Shown: positions 1-8,943, numbered from the stretch's first letter. The stretch: 64,000 nucleotides of DNA from Verrucomicrobiota bacterium (GCA_026397915.1 JAPLTX010000024.1:1-64000); one strand, 5' to 3'. Program-made: numbers and translations. The notes: generated from the sequence alone by a model not told the origin.

Positions 1-933
1 CCACTCCAGCATATCGGCTGCGACGGCAGTGCCCATCGCCGCATACATGTCGCGCGCGACGTGCGAATCAATCCACCAGCCCATCCGCTGCACCGCCGGC
101 GTCAGCACCGGCTCGCTGATGGCGACGGTGACGATGTCCCACGTGCCCATCACGTCGAGCACGACGCCCGGCTTGAACGCGCCGACTGGCAGCATGCCGC
201 AGAGAAAATCGTGTCCGCCCAAAATCACCGGCGTTCCCGCCGGCAGGCCGGTCGCCTCCGCCGCCTGCGCGTGGACTTCGCCGAGCGGCGTGCCGCTGGG
301 AAGCAGGTCGCAAAGCCAGCGCCGCTCGACGCCGGAGAGCCGCAGCAGTTCGTCCGAGTAACGGCGCGTGCGTTGGTCGAAGAGCAGCGTGTTCGAGGCC
401 ATGCTGTAGTCGGTGGCGCGCACGCCGCAGAGCATGAAGTTGACGAAGTCCTCGATGAGCAGCCACTTGTCGGTCTTGTCGAGGACGGCCGGCTCGTTCT
501 CGCGCATCCAGAGAATGCGCAGCGCGCTGTTGATGGCCCAGAGCTGGTTGCCGCTGATGGCGAACTGCTTCTCCGCGCCGACGTGCTCCATCCACCACGC
601 GTGTTGCGGCGCGGTGCGCGGGCAATGCCAACTGATGAACGGGTAAAGCCAACGCCCCTCCTTGTCCACCGGCACGCCGTCCATGCCCATGCCGGTGACG
701 GCGATCGCGCGGATTTTCTTCGGGTCGTCGAGCCGGCTCACCGCCTCGCGCAACGCCTCCGCCGTGCCGCCCCAGATTTGTTCCGGCTTCCAGATGGCCC
801 AGTCGGAATGCGCCGGGTCGGGATTGAACACCTGCGTCGGCCGGCTCGCCTTGGAGACCGCGCGCCCGGCGAGGTCGTAGATCACCGCCTTCAGACTGGT
901 GGAACCGAGGTCAATGCCAACGAGGTAACTCAT
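1..933 (-). CDS. FGGY-family carbohydrate kinase (3' end outside window)
   Basis: The reading frame is open from an ATG at 933 to the window edge, giving 311 residues of a family that is usually about 500. The N-terminus reads LVGIDLGSTSLKAVIYDLAG, the phosphate-1 loop of the actin/hexokinase ATPase fold seen in FGGY kinases. A GMGMDG segment and a GGHDFLCGMLPVG segment fit the first FGGY lobe and the start of the second. The enzyme would phosphorylate a sugar or polyol with ATP in the cytoplasm; xylulose-, fuculose- or glycerol-type substrates cannot be told apart from this half. It lies just downstream of a GldA-like dehydrogenase on the same strand, so an oxidise-then-phosphorylate polyol route is plausible. 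No clear Shine-Dalgarno precedes the ATG. Confidence 0.85.
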   Translation of the reverse strand, partial: MSYLVGIDLGSTSLKAVIYDLAGRAVSKASRPTQVFNPDPAHSDWAIWKPEQIWGGTAEALREAVSRLDDPKKIRAIAVTGMGMDGVPVDKEGRWLYPFISWHCPRTAPQHAWWMEHVGAEKQFAISGNQLWAINSALRILWMRENEPAVLDKTDKWLLIEDFVNFMLCGVRATDYSMASNTLLFDQRTRRYSDELLRLSGVERRWLCDLLPSGTPLGEVHAQAAEATGLPAGTPVILGGHDFLCGMLPVGAFKPGVVLDVMGTWDIVTVAISEPVLTPAVQRMGWWIDSHVARDMYAAMGTAVAADMLEW

Positions 934-936
934 GGA

Positions 937-971
937 CGTGATTCGTAACTGGTAACTCGTAATTCGTGATC
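937..971. repeat. Five degenerate tandem heptamers
   Basis: Consecutive 7-mers CGTGATT, CGTAACT, GGTAACT, CGTAATT and CGTGATC run directly upstream of the FGGY kinase start. Heptameric arrays of this GTAATTC/GTAACTC type are known as scattered intergenic repeats in many bacteria. The array is short and has no visible coding role. It sits between the kinase and the inverted repeat at 987-1061. Confidence 0.6.
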
Positions 972-986
972 GCGTTGCGCCTAAAC

Positions 987-1061
987 CGTAGCCGCCGACG
1001 TAAGGAGGCGGAGCCGGTGGCGCACGGTTGCCCGATCCGCCTCCTTACGTCGGCGGCTACG
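987..1061. repeat. Perfect 26-bp inverted repeat (REP-like palindrome)
   Basis: The arm at 987-1012 (CGTAGCCGCCGACGTAAGGA, then GGCGGA) is the exact reverse complement of 1036-1061, with a 23-nt spacer. It fills the gap between the stop of the GldA-like gene and the downstream kinase on the same strand. In RNA it would form a very stable hairpin that could attenuate or stabilise the transcript. No T-run follows, so a classic intrinsic terminator is not supported. The perfect arms suggest a mobile REP/MITE-type element; no second copy was seen in this window. Confidence 0.75.
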
Positions 1062-1065
1062 AAAA

Positions 1066-2175
1066 TTACAGGCCCAGCTTCTTCTTCCTCTCCCGCCCCA
1101 GCGCATCGGCGGCGAACATCGCGTCCACGACGCTGTCGCTGGTGACTTTGAACGGGTGGAGATGGCAGAGCGAGCCGGGGCCGGCGCAAATGTCGCCGAT
1201 TTTCTTCAGCCGCTCGCGCGTGACGCCGTCGAGATGAATGTCGGCAAACGTCACTGGCAGGCCGACGGCAATCATGAAGTCCACGATCCGGTGCATCTCG
1301 CAGACCGGCATCTCGTCGTCGAGGCAAAGCTGGCTGATGATGCCAAAGCCGACCTCCTCGCCGTGCATCATGCCGTGGCATTCGGGGAAACCGGGCAGGC
1401 AGTTGGCGATCATGTGCGCCGTCGCCACGCCGCAACTCTCAAAGCCGATGCCCGAGAGCAGCGTGTTGGCCTCGACGACCTTCTCGACGGCAGGCGTGAC
1501 CACCTTCTTTTCGACGGCGCGTTTCGCCTCGATGCCGTGGGTCAACACTGTGTCGTAGCAGAGCCGCGCGATAGCCAGCGCCGCCATCGTGGAGATGCCG
1601 CCAGCCAGATTCTGCCCGCGAGTCTTGTGCACCGCCTCGGCTTCCAGCCACGTCGAGAGCGCGTCACCCATACCGGCCACGAACGCCCGCACCGGTGCCT
1701 GCGCGATGACCTGGGTGTCCACGAGCACGAGGTCGGGGTTCACGCCCCAGCTCTCGAAGCCCTGACAGACGCCCTTCTCGTCATACCAGACAGTGAACGA
1801 ACTGGTGGGAGAGTCGGTCGAGGCCATCGTCGGGCAGGTGACCATCTTCGTGCCCGCCTGGGCTGCTGCCGCCTTCGCGGTGTCGAGCGTCTTGCCGCCG
1901 CCGACGGCGACGATGACGTCCGCACCGCGCTCCTTCGCGATCTGCGCGACGCGCGCCGCCTCGGCCTTGGTGGCTTCGCCGCGGAACTGCACGTCCTCGA
2001 CCTCCAGCTTCGCGGCCTTCAAGCTCGTCAGCAGCGGCTCGCCCACGACGCCTTTCACGCGGGCGTCCCACAAGACGAGCGGCTTCCTGCCGATCTTGCT
2101 GATGTAGTTGCCGGCGTCCTGAAGCACGCCGCGGCCCTGCACATATTTTCTCGGAGCAATGAAGGTGGCGATCAT
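1066..2175 (-). CDS. Glycerol dehydrogenase (GldA) family, iron-containing alcohol dehydrogenase fold
   Basis: The 369-residue product matches the usual GldA length. The dinucleotide-binding motif VAVGGGKTLDTAKA lies near residue 95. Likely metal ligands are the Asp of GMGDALSTW and the His residues in GVATAHMIANCL and GMMHGEEVGFG, as in GldA-type enzymes. These oxidise glycerol or related vicinal diols with NAD+ in the cytoplasm; the true substrate is unknown. The start at 2175 is chosen over a longer frame (to 2256) because GGAGAA lies about ten bases upstream and MIATFIAPRKYVQG aligns with family N-termini. It is followed by a REP-like hairpin and the FGGY kinase, suggesting a two-gene polyol module. 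Confidence 0.85.
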   Translation of the reverse strand: MIATFIAPRKYVQGRGVLQDAGNYISKIGRKPLVLWDARVKGVVGEPLLTSLKAAKLEVEDVQFRGEATKAEAARVAQIAKERGADVIVAVGGGKTLDTAKAAAAQAGTKMVTCPTMASTDSPTSSFTVWYDEKGVCQGFESWGVNPDLVLVDTQVIAQAPVRAFVAGMGDALSTWLEAEAVHKTRGQNLAGGISTMAALAIARLCYDTVLTHGIEAKRAVEKKVVTPAVEKVVEANTLLSGIGFESCGVATAHMIANCLPGFPECHGMMHGEEVGFGIISQLCLDDEMPVCEMHRIVDFMIAVGLPVTFADIHLDGVTRERLKKIGDICAGPGSLCHLHPFKVTSDSVVDAMFAADALGRERKKKLGL

Positions 2176-2280
2176 GTGAGTGGTTCTCCAACGAACATGG
2201 TTTGCGTTAGCTGTTTCTGGGGCGCGGATGCTACTACGCGCTCCGCGATAGTTCAACGGATTCCGCGCTACGTTCTCGTG

Positions 2281-3081
2281 CTACCTGTCCAGCGCCCACG
2301 CGACGCCGTTAACGAGCAGGCGGCGGAATTCGGAGTTCTGAAAATCATCCACGTGGCCGAGTGATGTGAAGAAGATGCGCGCCTGTTTCAGGCCGTAAAG
2401 CCGCGTCCATGCCACAGGTTCGGCCGGTTTGTCGGGAATCGCTCCGAACAGGAACGGCTTCGCGTCGGCTTCAAGCGGGTTGACCTTGTAGAGCGAGCCG
2501 TTGCCGGCGAGTTTCGCGACGGCGATGCCTTTCAAAACGGGATGCGACTCTGCTCCCGGTGCGACGGTGATGGTGCTCATGATCTTGTTGCCGTGATGGC
2601 CCACGTAATGGCCGCCGAGCACTTCGGGGTCAAACTCCTGCCATGCGGCGAGCTTCGGGTCAGTGAGTTTGTCTTTCGGCCGCAATGCGAAGGCGTGGCA
2701 GGTGGTGCGGATGCCCATGAGCGGCTTGCCGGCGTTCAGCCATGCGCGGATGGCGTCGAGTTGTTCCTTGTAAGGAGTGCGGCGGCGGACGCTGACGAAG
2801 AGGAGATCGGCGTCGCGCAACGCCTGCACGAGACCGGGGAAGTTGTTCTTGTCCGCCGCGTCAGCCTGGATGATCGTGACCCGATAGCCGGCCGGCGTCA
2901 GATCGCTCTTCACGAACTCCGGCAGCGTCTCCCACGTCTTGTATTCGTCCTCGCCGATCATGATGACAACGTGAGCCGGCTTTGACGGTTCGGCGGCGCT
3001 GGCGAGAAGCGCAACGAAGATGGCGAAGGCGGAAACCAGCAACGCGCGGAGGGAAGTTGTCCTTGTCATAGGCTCCGACAT
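2281..3081 (-). CDS. Exported ThuA-like domain protein
   Basis: The product has 266 residues. A hydrophobic signal peptide (about residues 8-30, ending ASAAEP) precedes a glutamine-amidotransferase-like ThuA fold: HVVIMIGEDEYKTWETLPEF at the start, GIRTTCHAFAL in the middle and HYVGHHGNK afterwards. ThuA was named for trehalose utilisation, but the biochemical role of the family is unsettled, and in this kind of genome it accompanies exported sugar catabolism genes. The C-terminus (LGHVDDFQNSEFRRLLVNGVAWAL) is typical. A second Met (start 3069) is an alternative. It is divergent from the isomerase-like gene at 3133, so both may be driven from the short gap between them. A second ThuA-like gene lies at 45706-46722. 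Confidence 0.8.
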   Translation of the reverse strand: MSEPMTRTTSLRALLVSAFAIFVALLASAAEPSKPAHVVIMIGEDEYKTWETLPEFVKSDLTPAGYRVTIIQADAADKNNFPGLVQALRDADLLFVSVRRRTPYKEQLDAIRAWLNAGKPLMGIRTTCHAFALRPKDKLTDPKLAAWQEFDPEVLGGHYVGHHGNKIMSTITVAPGAESHPVLKGIAVAKLAGNGSLYKVNPLEADAKPFLFGAIPDKPAEPVAWTRLYGLKQARIFFTSLGHVDDFQNSEFRRLLVNGVAWALDR

Positions 3082-3132
3082 TTACCTAACATCCGCTCCG
3101 ATGTCCACCACTCACCATCGGTCAACACTCGC

Positions 3133-4044
3133 ATGAACCGCCGAACTTTCATCCACCGCTCCGCCGCCGCCGTCGCCAGTCTCACCATGCCGCGCCTCCA
3201 AGCCGCTGCGCCGGCGTTCAAGCTCAACTACCTCCTCGGCTCCGCCATGTATGGCAACCTGCCGCTGGCGACCGTCATCGAGGAAACGCCGAAGACCGAC
3301 GCGCAGTTCCTCGACGTGTGGCCGCGCCGGCACGGCACGCAGCGCGAACAGATGGACGAGATCGGCCACGAGAAGGTCGCCGAGTTGCTCGCCAAGCACG
3401 GCGTCAAGCTGGCGGTGAGCACGCGCTACGATCTAGGGCCGTTCAAGCTCCAGGACGAGATGGCCGTCGTGAAGAAGTTCGGCGGCAGCGTCATCGTCAC
3501 CGGCGGTGTCGGGCCGGTTGGGCTGACAGGCGGCGAGTTGAAGAATGCCGTGCGGGAGTTCGTCGAGAAACTCAAGCCGCATCTCGCGAAGGCCGCCGAG
3601 TTTGGCATCAGCATCGCCATCGAGAACCACGGCAAGAACCTCATTGATTCGCCCGATTCGCTGCGATGGCTCGTCGAGTTTGGGAAAGACCTGCCGCTTG
3701 GCGTGGAACTGGCACCGTATCACCTGCCGCAAGAGCCGGCGCTGATCGCCTCTCTCATCAAAGACCTCGGCAACCGCATCAAGGTCTTCTGTGCGTGGCA
3801 GCACGGTCATGGCTGCATGAAGCCGATGCCGAAGGAGGAGGAACTCCAGCAAATGCCCGGCCGCGGCCCGCTGGACTTCACGCCGATCCTCGTCGCGCTC
3901 AAAGCCGTCGGTTACACCGGCTTCACGGAGATTTTCATGCACCCGACGCCGCGCGGCATCCCGATTCTGCCGACCGCGGCGGAAACGACGGCCGAGATCG
4001 ACCGCGCGCGGAAGTATCTCGAAGACCGGCTGGCAACGATTTGA
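3133..4044 (+). CDS. Tat-exported sugar phosphate isomerase/epimerase-like TIM-barrel protein
   Basis: The product has 303 residues. The N-terminus MNRRTFIHRSAAAVASL is a twin-arginine signal, so the protein is probably exported folded, perhaps with a metal cofactor. The body fits the AP endonuclease-2/xylose isomerase-like TIM barrel: ISIAIENHG with the usual metal-binding Glu, LGVELAPYHLPQEP, and GYTGFTEIFMH near the end. Such proteins isomerise or epimerise sugars, or act on keto-sugar intermediates; no substrate can be assigned. It leads a plus-strand run with the sulfatase (30 bp downstream) and the ceramidase-like gene, so co-transcription is likely. Confidence 0.75.
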   Translation: MNRRTFIHRSAAAVASLTMPRLQAAAPAFKLNYLLGSAMYGNLPLATVIEETPKTDAQFLDVWPRRHGTQREQMDEIGHEKVAELLAKHGVKLAVSTRYDLGPFKLQDEMAVVKKFGGSVIVTGGVGPVGLTGGELKNAVREFVEKLKPHLAKAAEFGISIAIENHGKNLIDSPDSLRWLVEFGKDLPLGVELAPYHLPQEPALIASLIKDLGNRIKVFCAWQHGHGCMKPMPKEEELQQMPGRGPLDFTPILVALKAVGYTGFTEIFMHPTPRGIPILPTAAETTAEIDRARKYLEDRLATI

Positions 4045-4074
4045 TAGGCCAGCAACAACGACGAATTACACTCC

Positions 4075-5493
4075 ATGAAAACACGGCTCCTCTTCCTCCT
4101 CGCCGCCGCGTGTTTTACCGCCAGCGCAATGGCGCAGAAACCCAACATCGTTATCTTCCACTGCCACGATATGGGGCAACATCTCGGTTGCTACGGTATC
4201 AAGACCGTGCAGACGCCCAACCTCGACCGGTTCGCCGAGCAAGGCGTGCGGTTCGCGCGGTCGTTCTGCACGCAGCCGGGTTGCAGTTCGTCGCGCGCGT
4301 CGCTTTTCACAGGGCGCTACCCTCATAACAACGGCGTCATGGGCCTGACCCACGCCAACTTCGGCTGGGACCTTCGGCCAGAGGAGAAACATCTCGCGCA
4401 GTTCCTCAAGGAAGCCGGTTACGCGACCGTCGCCATCGGCAACGTCCACGAGACGCGCTCCGGCCCGGCGCGTTGCGGCTACGAGAAGTTCATCAACAAA
4501 GGCAAAGCCGCCGAAGGCACCGACGCAGCCATCGCGGAACTGAAACGGCTCGCCGCCGGCAAGCAGCCGTTCTACCTCTACGCCGGTTTCATCGAGCCGC
4601 ATCGGTTGCCTTACCCGAAAGACGGCGGGCCGATGTCGGGTCTGACCGGGTTTCCCGGCCCGCACCTGAAACCGGACGATTCGCTCGGCGTGCAGATTCC
4701 CGGCTACTTGAGCGATACGCCCGGCACGCGTGAGGAACTCGCCGGCCTTCAGGGCGCGCTGCGACACGTGGACGAACAATTCGGCCGATGGGTGCAGGCG
4801 TTGCGCGAACTCGGCTTGGAGAAGAACACACTCCTCATCGCCACCACTGACCACGGCATCGCCATGCCACGCGCCAAGTGCAGCGTCTATGAACCCGGCC
4901 TGCAAGTGATCCTGCTGATGCGCCACTCAGGCCGCGCGGGCTGGCACGGCGGCGCGGTGCGCAACGAGATGGTGTCGAACATTGACGTGTTGCCGAGCAT
5001 CCTCGATCTGGTCGGCATTCCGGTTCCTGCCAACGTGCAAGGCCGGTCGTTTGCGCCGTTGCTCGACGGCCGCGCCTACACGCCCAACCCGGCGATCTTC
5101 GGCGAGTTGACCTACCACGGCTACTACGATCCGCAACGCAGCATCCGCACCGAGACGCACAAGCTCATCGCCAACTTCTCCACCGCGCCGGCGTTCCAGG
5201 ATCCCTCCCAGATGTGGCGCCCCAAGTCCGACACCGTCGTGCCGGAAAATCCCGCCACGTCTTTTCATCCGTATCTGGAACTTTACGAACTGACCACCGA
5301 TCCGTGGGAACAAGTCAACCTCGCCAACAAACCGGCGTGCGCTTCGATTCGCGACGAACTCGCCCGCCGTCTTCTCCAGCACATGACGGAGACCAACGAC
5401 CCGCTCTTGCGCGGCGCGGTCACTTCGCCGCAACACGAGACGGCGCTGAAGATGTTGCGCGGCGAGCCGGTTGAAACGAAGAGGAAGAAATGA
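4075..5493 (+). CDS. Secreted sulfatase with variant CSSSR active-site motif
   Basis: The product has 472 residues with a signal peptide (MKTRLLFLLAAACFTASAMA). The alkaline-phosphatase/sulfatase fold shows in KPNIVIFHCHDMG, TPNLDRFAEQGVRF, LFTGRYPHNNGVMG and LIATTDHGIAMPRAKCSVYE. The protein resembles the heparan N-sulfatase-like branch. The cysteine converted to formylglycine should be Cys70 in CSSSRASLFTGR; the canonical signature is CxPSR, so the proline is replaced by Ser. It would remove sulfate esters or N-sulfates from a glycan in the periplasm or outside the cell. Its stop is one base before the start of the next gene, so the two are translationally linked. No maturase gene is visible in the window. 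Confidence 0.88.
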   Translation: MKTRLLFLLAAACFTASAMAQKPNIVIFHCHDMGQHLGCYGIKTVQTPNLDRFAEQGVRFARSFCTQPGCSSSRASLFTGRYPHNNGVMGLTHANFGWDLRPEEKHLAQFLKEAGYATVAIGNVHETRSGPARCGYEKFINKGKAAEGTDAAIAELKRLAAGKQPFYLYAGFIEPHRLPYPKDGGPMSGLTGFPGPHLKPDDSLGVQIPGYLSDTPGTREELAGLQGALRHVDEQFGRWVQALRELGLEKNTLLIATTDHGIAMPRAKCSVYEPGLQVILLMRHSGRAGWHGGAVRNEMVSNIDVLPSILDLVGIPVPANVQGRSFAPLLDGRAYTPNPAIFGELTYHGYYDPQRSIRTETHKLIANFSTAPAFQDPSQMWRPKSDTVVPENPATSFHPYLELYELTTDPWEQVNLANKPACASIRDELARRLLQHMTETNDPLLRGAVTSPQHETALKMLRGEPVETKRKK

Positions 5494-5494
5494 C

Positions 5495-6853
5495 ATGAAA
5501 TCCGCCCGCGTTCTCTTCTGCGCCGCATTTGCCGCTTGCAGCGTGCAAGCAGTGGATTGGGAAGCCGGCGTTGCCAAAGCGGTCATCACACCGGAGAAAT
5601 CCGTCTGGCTTGCCGGCTACGGATCGAAGCGCGCGCCAGAAGGCAAGCTACACGACCTCTGGATGAAGGTTCTCGCGCTGAAGGATTCTACAGGCCGGCG
5701 CGCAGTGTTGGTGACGAGCGATTTCCAAGGCATCCCGAAGGCGATGGCTGACCGGACGTGCGAGAAGCTTCGGCTGCGGTTCGGGCTGGCGCGCGACCAA
5801 GTCATGCTCACCTTCTCGCACAACCACTGCGGCCCGCGACTGACCGGCGATCTCCATGATTATTATCCCGTGGACGCCGAGCAGGAGGCGCTGGTGAATG
5901 AATACACCGCGCAGATGGAAGCGAAGATCGTCGAGGTTGTTGGTGAAGCGTTCTCGAAACTCGCTCCGGCTACTCTTCGCATCGGCGAAGGACGTGCGAC
6001 GTTCGCGGTGAACCGCCGCAACAACCGCGAGGCCGAAGTGCCCGATCTTCTCGCGAAAGGCACGCCGCTGAAAGGCCCCGTGGACCACGCGGTGCCAGTG
6101 ATGACCGTGACCACCGCTGACGGCCGGCTGTTGGCCGTGCTGTTCGGCTATGCCTGCCATCCGACGACGCTCAGCTTCACCCAATGGTGCGGCGATTATC
6201 CGGGCTTCGCCCAACTCGCGCTGGAAACAAACCATCCGGGCGCGACGGCCATATTCATCAACACCTGTGGTGCCGACCAAAACCCGCTGCCGCGTCGCCG
6301 CGTCGAGTTGTGCGAACGCTACGGCCAGATGCTGGCCCAAGGCGTCGAGGATGCACTGAAGCAGCCGCTGAAGCCTGTCTCGCCGGGCCTGCGCACGGCG
6401 TTCGAGTTTGCGGACCTGGCGTATGACAAGGTCGTGACACGCGAGGAATTGCAGGCGGAACTTCAAAACAAGAACGCCATCCGCGCCCGCTGGGCAACGC
6501 GGATGCTGAAGAAGCTCGATGCCGGCGAGAAGTTCGCCGCGTCGTATCCGTATCCGCTCCACGCGTGGCGACTCGGCGGCGAACTGCTCCTCATCGGCAT
6601 GGGCGGCGAGACGGTCGTGGACTATGCGTTGCGGTTCAAAAAGGAGTTCGGTCCCGGCACGTGGGTCTGCGGTTACGCGGATGATCTCGTCGCCTACATC
6701 CCGTCGCGCCGCGTGTGGGAGGAAGGCGGCTATGAAGGCGGGTCGTTCCTCTACGAATACGGACGCCCCGCGTTCCGTTGGGCGGGCGACGCAGAGGACC
6801 GAATCGTCGAGTGCGTGCGGCGGTTGGCGAAGCGAACGAAGGAAACGCCATGA
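5495..6853 (+). CDS. Exported neutral/alkaline ceramidase-like (N-terminal domain fold) protein
   Basis: The product has 452 residues with a signal peptide ending near CSVQAVDW. Motifs of the neutral ceramidase N-terminal domain are present: AKAVITPEK at the start, LVTSDFQGIP, FSHNHCGPRL (zinc-site region), LFGYACHPTTLS, and NTCGADQNPLP where bona fide ceramidases carry a GDVSPN-like serine. That nucleophile is not obvious, so activity on ceramide is doubtful. In this context the protein may act on another amide or ester. The ATG at 5495 is chosen over the TTG at 5471 because GAGGAAG lies about eight bases upstream and the signal peptide starts there. The stop overlaps the next start (ATGA). 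Confidence 0.75.
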   Translation: MKSARVLFCAAFAACSVQAVDWEAGVAKAVITPEKSVWLAGYGSKRAPEGKLHDLWMKVLALKDSTGRRAVLVTSDFQGIPKAMADRTCEKLRLRFGLARDQVMLTFSHNHCGPRLTGDLHDYYPVDAEQEALVNEYTAQMEAKIVEVVGEAFSKLAPATLRIGEGRATFAVNRRNNREAEVPDLLAKGTPLKGPVDHAVPVMTVTTADGRLLAVLFGYACHPTTLSFTQWCGDYPGFAQLALETNHPGATAIFINTCGADQNPLPRRRVELCERYGQMLAQGVEDALKQPLKPVSPGLRTAFEFADLAYDKVVTREELQAELQNKNAIRARWATRMLKKLDAGEKFAASYPYPLHAWRLGGELLLIGMGGETVVDYALRFKKEFGPGTWVCGYADDLVAYIPSRRVWEEGGYEGGSFLYEYGRPAFRWAGDAEDRIVECVRRLAKRTKETP

Positions 6854-8943
6854 AACTATATGTCTCAACATCCAAAGCGGTGATCCTGATGCTAGTGTTT
6901 TTTGTCGGCGCGCTCTTCGCACCGTGTGTTTCCACAGCAACGACGTTGCGCGTCGAACCTTACTCGCTTCCTGCCGCCGATGTGGGGCCGGAGAATCCGC
7001 TGCCGATGTTCCGCGGCGACAAGGAAGACGACGTGCCGAAGCTCGACCCGGCGATCCCGGAGGCGGAACGGCGTTATCTCGGCTGGCGCACGGCGTGGCG
7101 CTGCTTGCCGCACCGGATGCAGGACGGTTACAACCGCGACAAGAAGCCGCGCACGTTCGAGTCGCTCGTGCTGGAGAACGAATTCCTGCGCGCGACGTTC
7201 CTGCCGCAGTTCGGCGGACGGCTTGTTTCGCTCGTCCAGAAGCCGGCCGGGCGCGAGCTGCTGTCGCGCAACCCGGTGTTTCAGCCGGCCAACCTCGCCC
7301 TGCGTAACGCGTGGTTCTGCGGTGGCATCGAATGGAACACCACGCTGCGCGGCCACCACTTCCTGACCTGTTCGCCGGTCTTCGCCGCTGAAGTGCGCGG
7401 CACGGAGGGCGAGCCGGTGCTGCGGCTCTACGAATGGGACCGCGTGCGCTGCTTCCCGTGGCAGATTGATTTTCATCTACCGCCCGGCTCGCCGTTCCTG
7501 TTTGCGCGGATGCGAATCGTCAACCCGCACGACCGCGAGCTGCCGATGTATTGGTGGACGACCATCGCCGTGCCGGAGCGCAAAGACGTCCGAACGCTCG
7601 TGCCTGCAACCACTGCGCTCAACCACAGCCGCGACACTGGCGTCACTCTGGTGCCACTGCCGATCTGGAACGGACGCGACCAGACCTATACGACGCGATC
7701 ATCGAGCGCTTACGATTTCTTCCCGCGCTTCACGGCCGGCCAACGACGCTGGATGGCCGCGCTAGACAGCGAGGGGCGCGGCTTGTTCGAAACCTCCACC
7801 GACCGTCTGCGCGGCCGGAAACTTTGGGGATGGGGCACGGGCCAAGGCGGCCAGCGCTGGCAGGAGTTCCTCTCGCTGCCCAGCGAAGCCTATATCGAAA
7901 TTCAGGCGGGCCTCGCGCAGACGCAGGGGGAAAGCATCCCGATGCCGGCGCGAGAGACGTGGTGCTGGACCGAGGCGTTCGGTCCGCTCCAGGCCGACCC
8001 GAAGCGCGTCCACGGCAACGACTGGCAACGCGCGTGGCAGGCTGCCGACGAGGCAATTGAGAAGGTCTTGCCGCGGGCGCGCGTGCAGCAACTCGACGCG
8101 AAGTTCGCCGCCGTCACCACTCGCACGCCAGAGCGGTCGCTGAAACTCGGTTCAGGCTGGGCCGCGTTGGAACGCTGTCGTTGCGCCGCGCAGGGGCTGC
8201 CCGACCCGATTCCTGCCGAGCTGACGTTTCCGCCGGCATCACTCGGCGCGGACCAAGCGCCGTGGCTCGCGCTGTTGGAAAAAAGCGAGCTACCGAAGCG
8301 CGACCCTCGCGACGAGCCGGGCGCGTTGATGACACAGCCCGACTGGCAATCGTTACTGGTGAAAGCCAAAGGTATTCACTGGCTGACGTGGTGGCACCTC
8401 GGCAACTTGCGGATGGAGTCGCTCGATCTCGACGGCGCGGAGAAGGCGTGGCAGGCGTCGTTGAAGTGCCAAGCGACAAGCTGGACGCTGCGTAACCTCG
8501 CCGTGCTCGCCGAACGCCGGGACGACAAGGCGAAAGCCTGCGAGTTGATGAGGCAAGCGTGGCGGACCGGTCCCCAAGCCGCGTCGCTGGCCGTCGAGTG
8601 TTTGCAGACGCTCACACGAGCTGAGCGCTACGCCGAGGCGTATGACTTCGTCGCCACGCTTCCTGAAGGCGTGCGTAGTCACGAGCGCGTCCTTTTGCTC
8701 TGGGCCAAGGCCGCGATTGAGATCGGCAAACTCGACGGCGTCGAACGCGTCTTCAACCATGAGTTCGCCACGATCCGCGAAGGAGAGGTTTCGTTGACCG
8801 ACATGTGGTTTGCCTGGCAGGAGAAGCGTCTAGCCGCCGCTGAAAAAATCCCCGTGGACGACAAGCTCCGCGAGCGCGTCCGGCGCGACTTCCCGCCGCC
8901 GCGCCTCATAGACTTCCGCATGTATTCGACCGGCGGACGGTAA
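6850..8943 (+). CDS. Exported DUF5107 protein with C-terminal TPR-like helices
   Basis: The product has 697 residues; the start overlaps the preceding stop by four bases (ATGA), showing coupled translation. A signal peptide covers about residues 1-30. The first 400 residues resemble DUF5107, a galactose-mutarotase-like beta fold often attached to glycan-processing proteins: ENEFLRATFLPQFGGRLVSL, then GGIEWNT, and later PARETWCWTEAFGPL. The C-terminal third is helical with TPR-like spacing (GAEKAWQASLKCQATSWTLR, NLAVLAERRDDKAKACELM). It may bind or present a sugar or saccharide in the periplasm; no catalytic residues can be assigned. Confidence 0.75.
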   Translation: MKLYVSTSKAVILMLVFFVGALFAPCVSTATTLRVEPYSLPAADVGPENPLPMFRGDKEDDVPKLDPAIPEAERRYLGWRTAWRCLPHRMQDGYNRDKKPRTFESLVLENEFLRATFLPQFGGRLVSLVQKPAGRELLSRNPVFQPANLALRNAWFCGGIEWNTTLRGHHFLTCSPVFAAEVRGTEGEPVLRLYEWDRVRCFPWQIDFHLPPGSPFLFARMRIVNPHDRELPMYWWTTIAVPERKDVRTLVPATTALNHSRDTGVTLVPLPIWNGRDQTYTTRSSSAYDFFPRFTAGQRRWMAALDSEGRGLFETSTDRLRGRKLWGWGTGQGGQRWQEFLSLPSEAYIEIQAGLAQTQGESIPMPARETWCWTEAFGPLQADPKRVHGNDWQRAWQAADEAIEKVLPRARVQQLDAKFAAVTTRTPERSLKLGSGWAALERCRCAAQGLPDPIPAELTFPPASLGADQAPWLALLEKSELPKRDPRDEPGALMTQPDWQSLLVKAKGIHWLTWWHLGNLRMESLDLDGAEKAWQASLKCQATSWTLRNLAVLAERRDDKAKACELMRQAWRTGPQAASLAVECLQTLTRAERYAEAYDFVATLPEGVRSHERVLLLWAKAAIEIGKLDGVERVFNHEFATIREGEVSLTDMWFAWQEKRLAAAEKIPVDDKLRERVRRDFPPPRLIDFRMYSTGGR

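Noticed and set aside
5648..6940. 430-residue minus-strand open frame opposite the ceramidase-like gene
   Set aside because: The sequence composition is that of a shadow frame and no family signature is seen.
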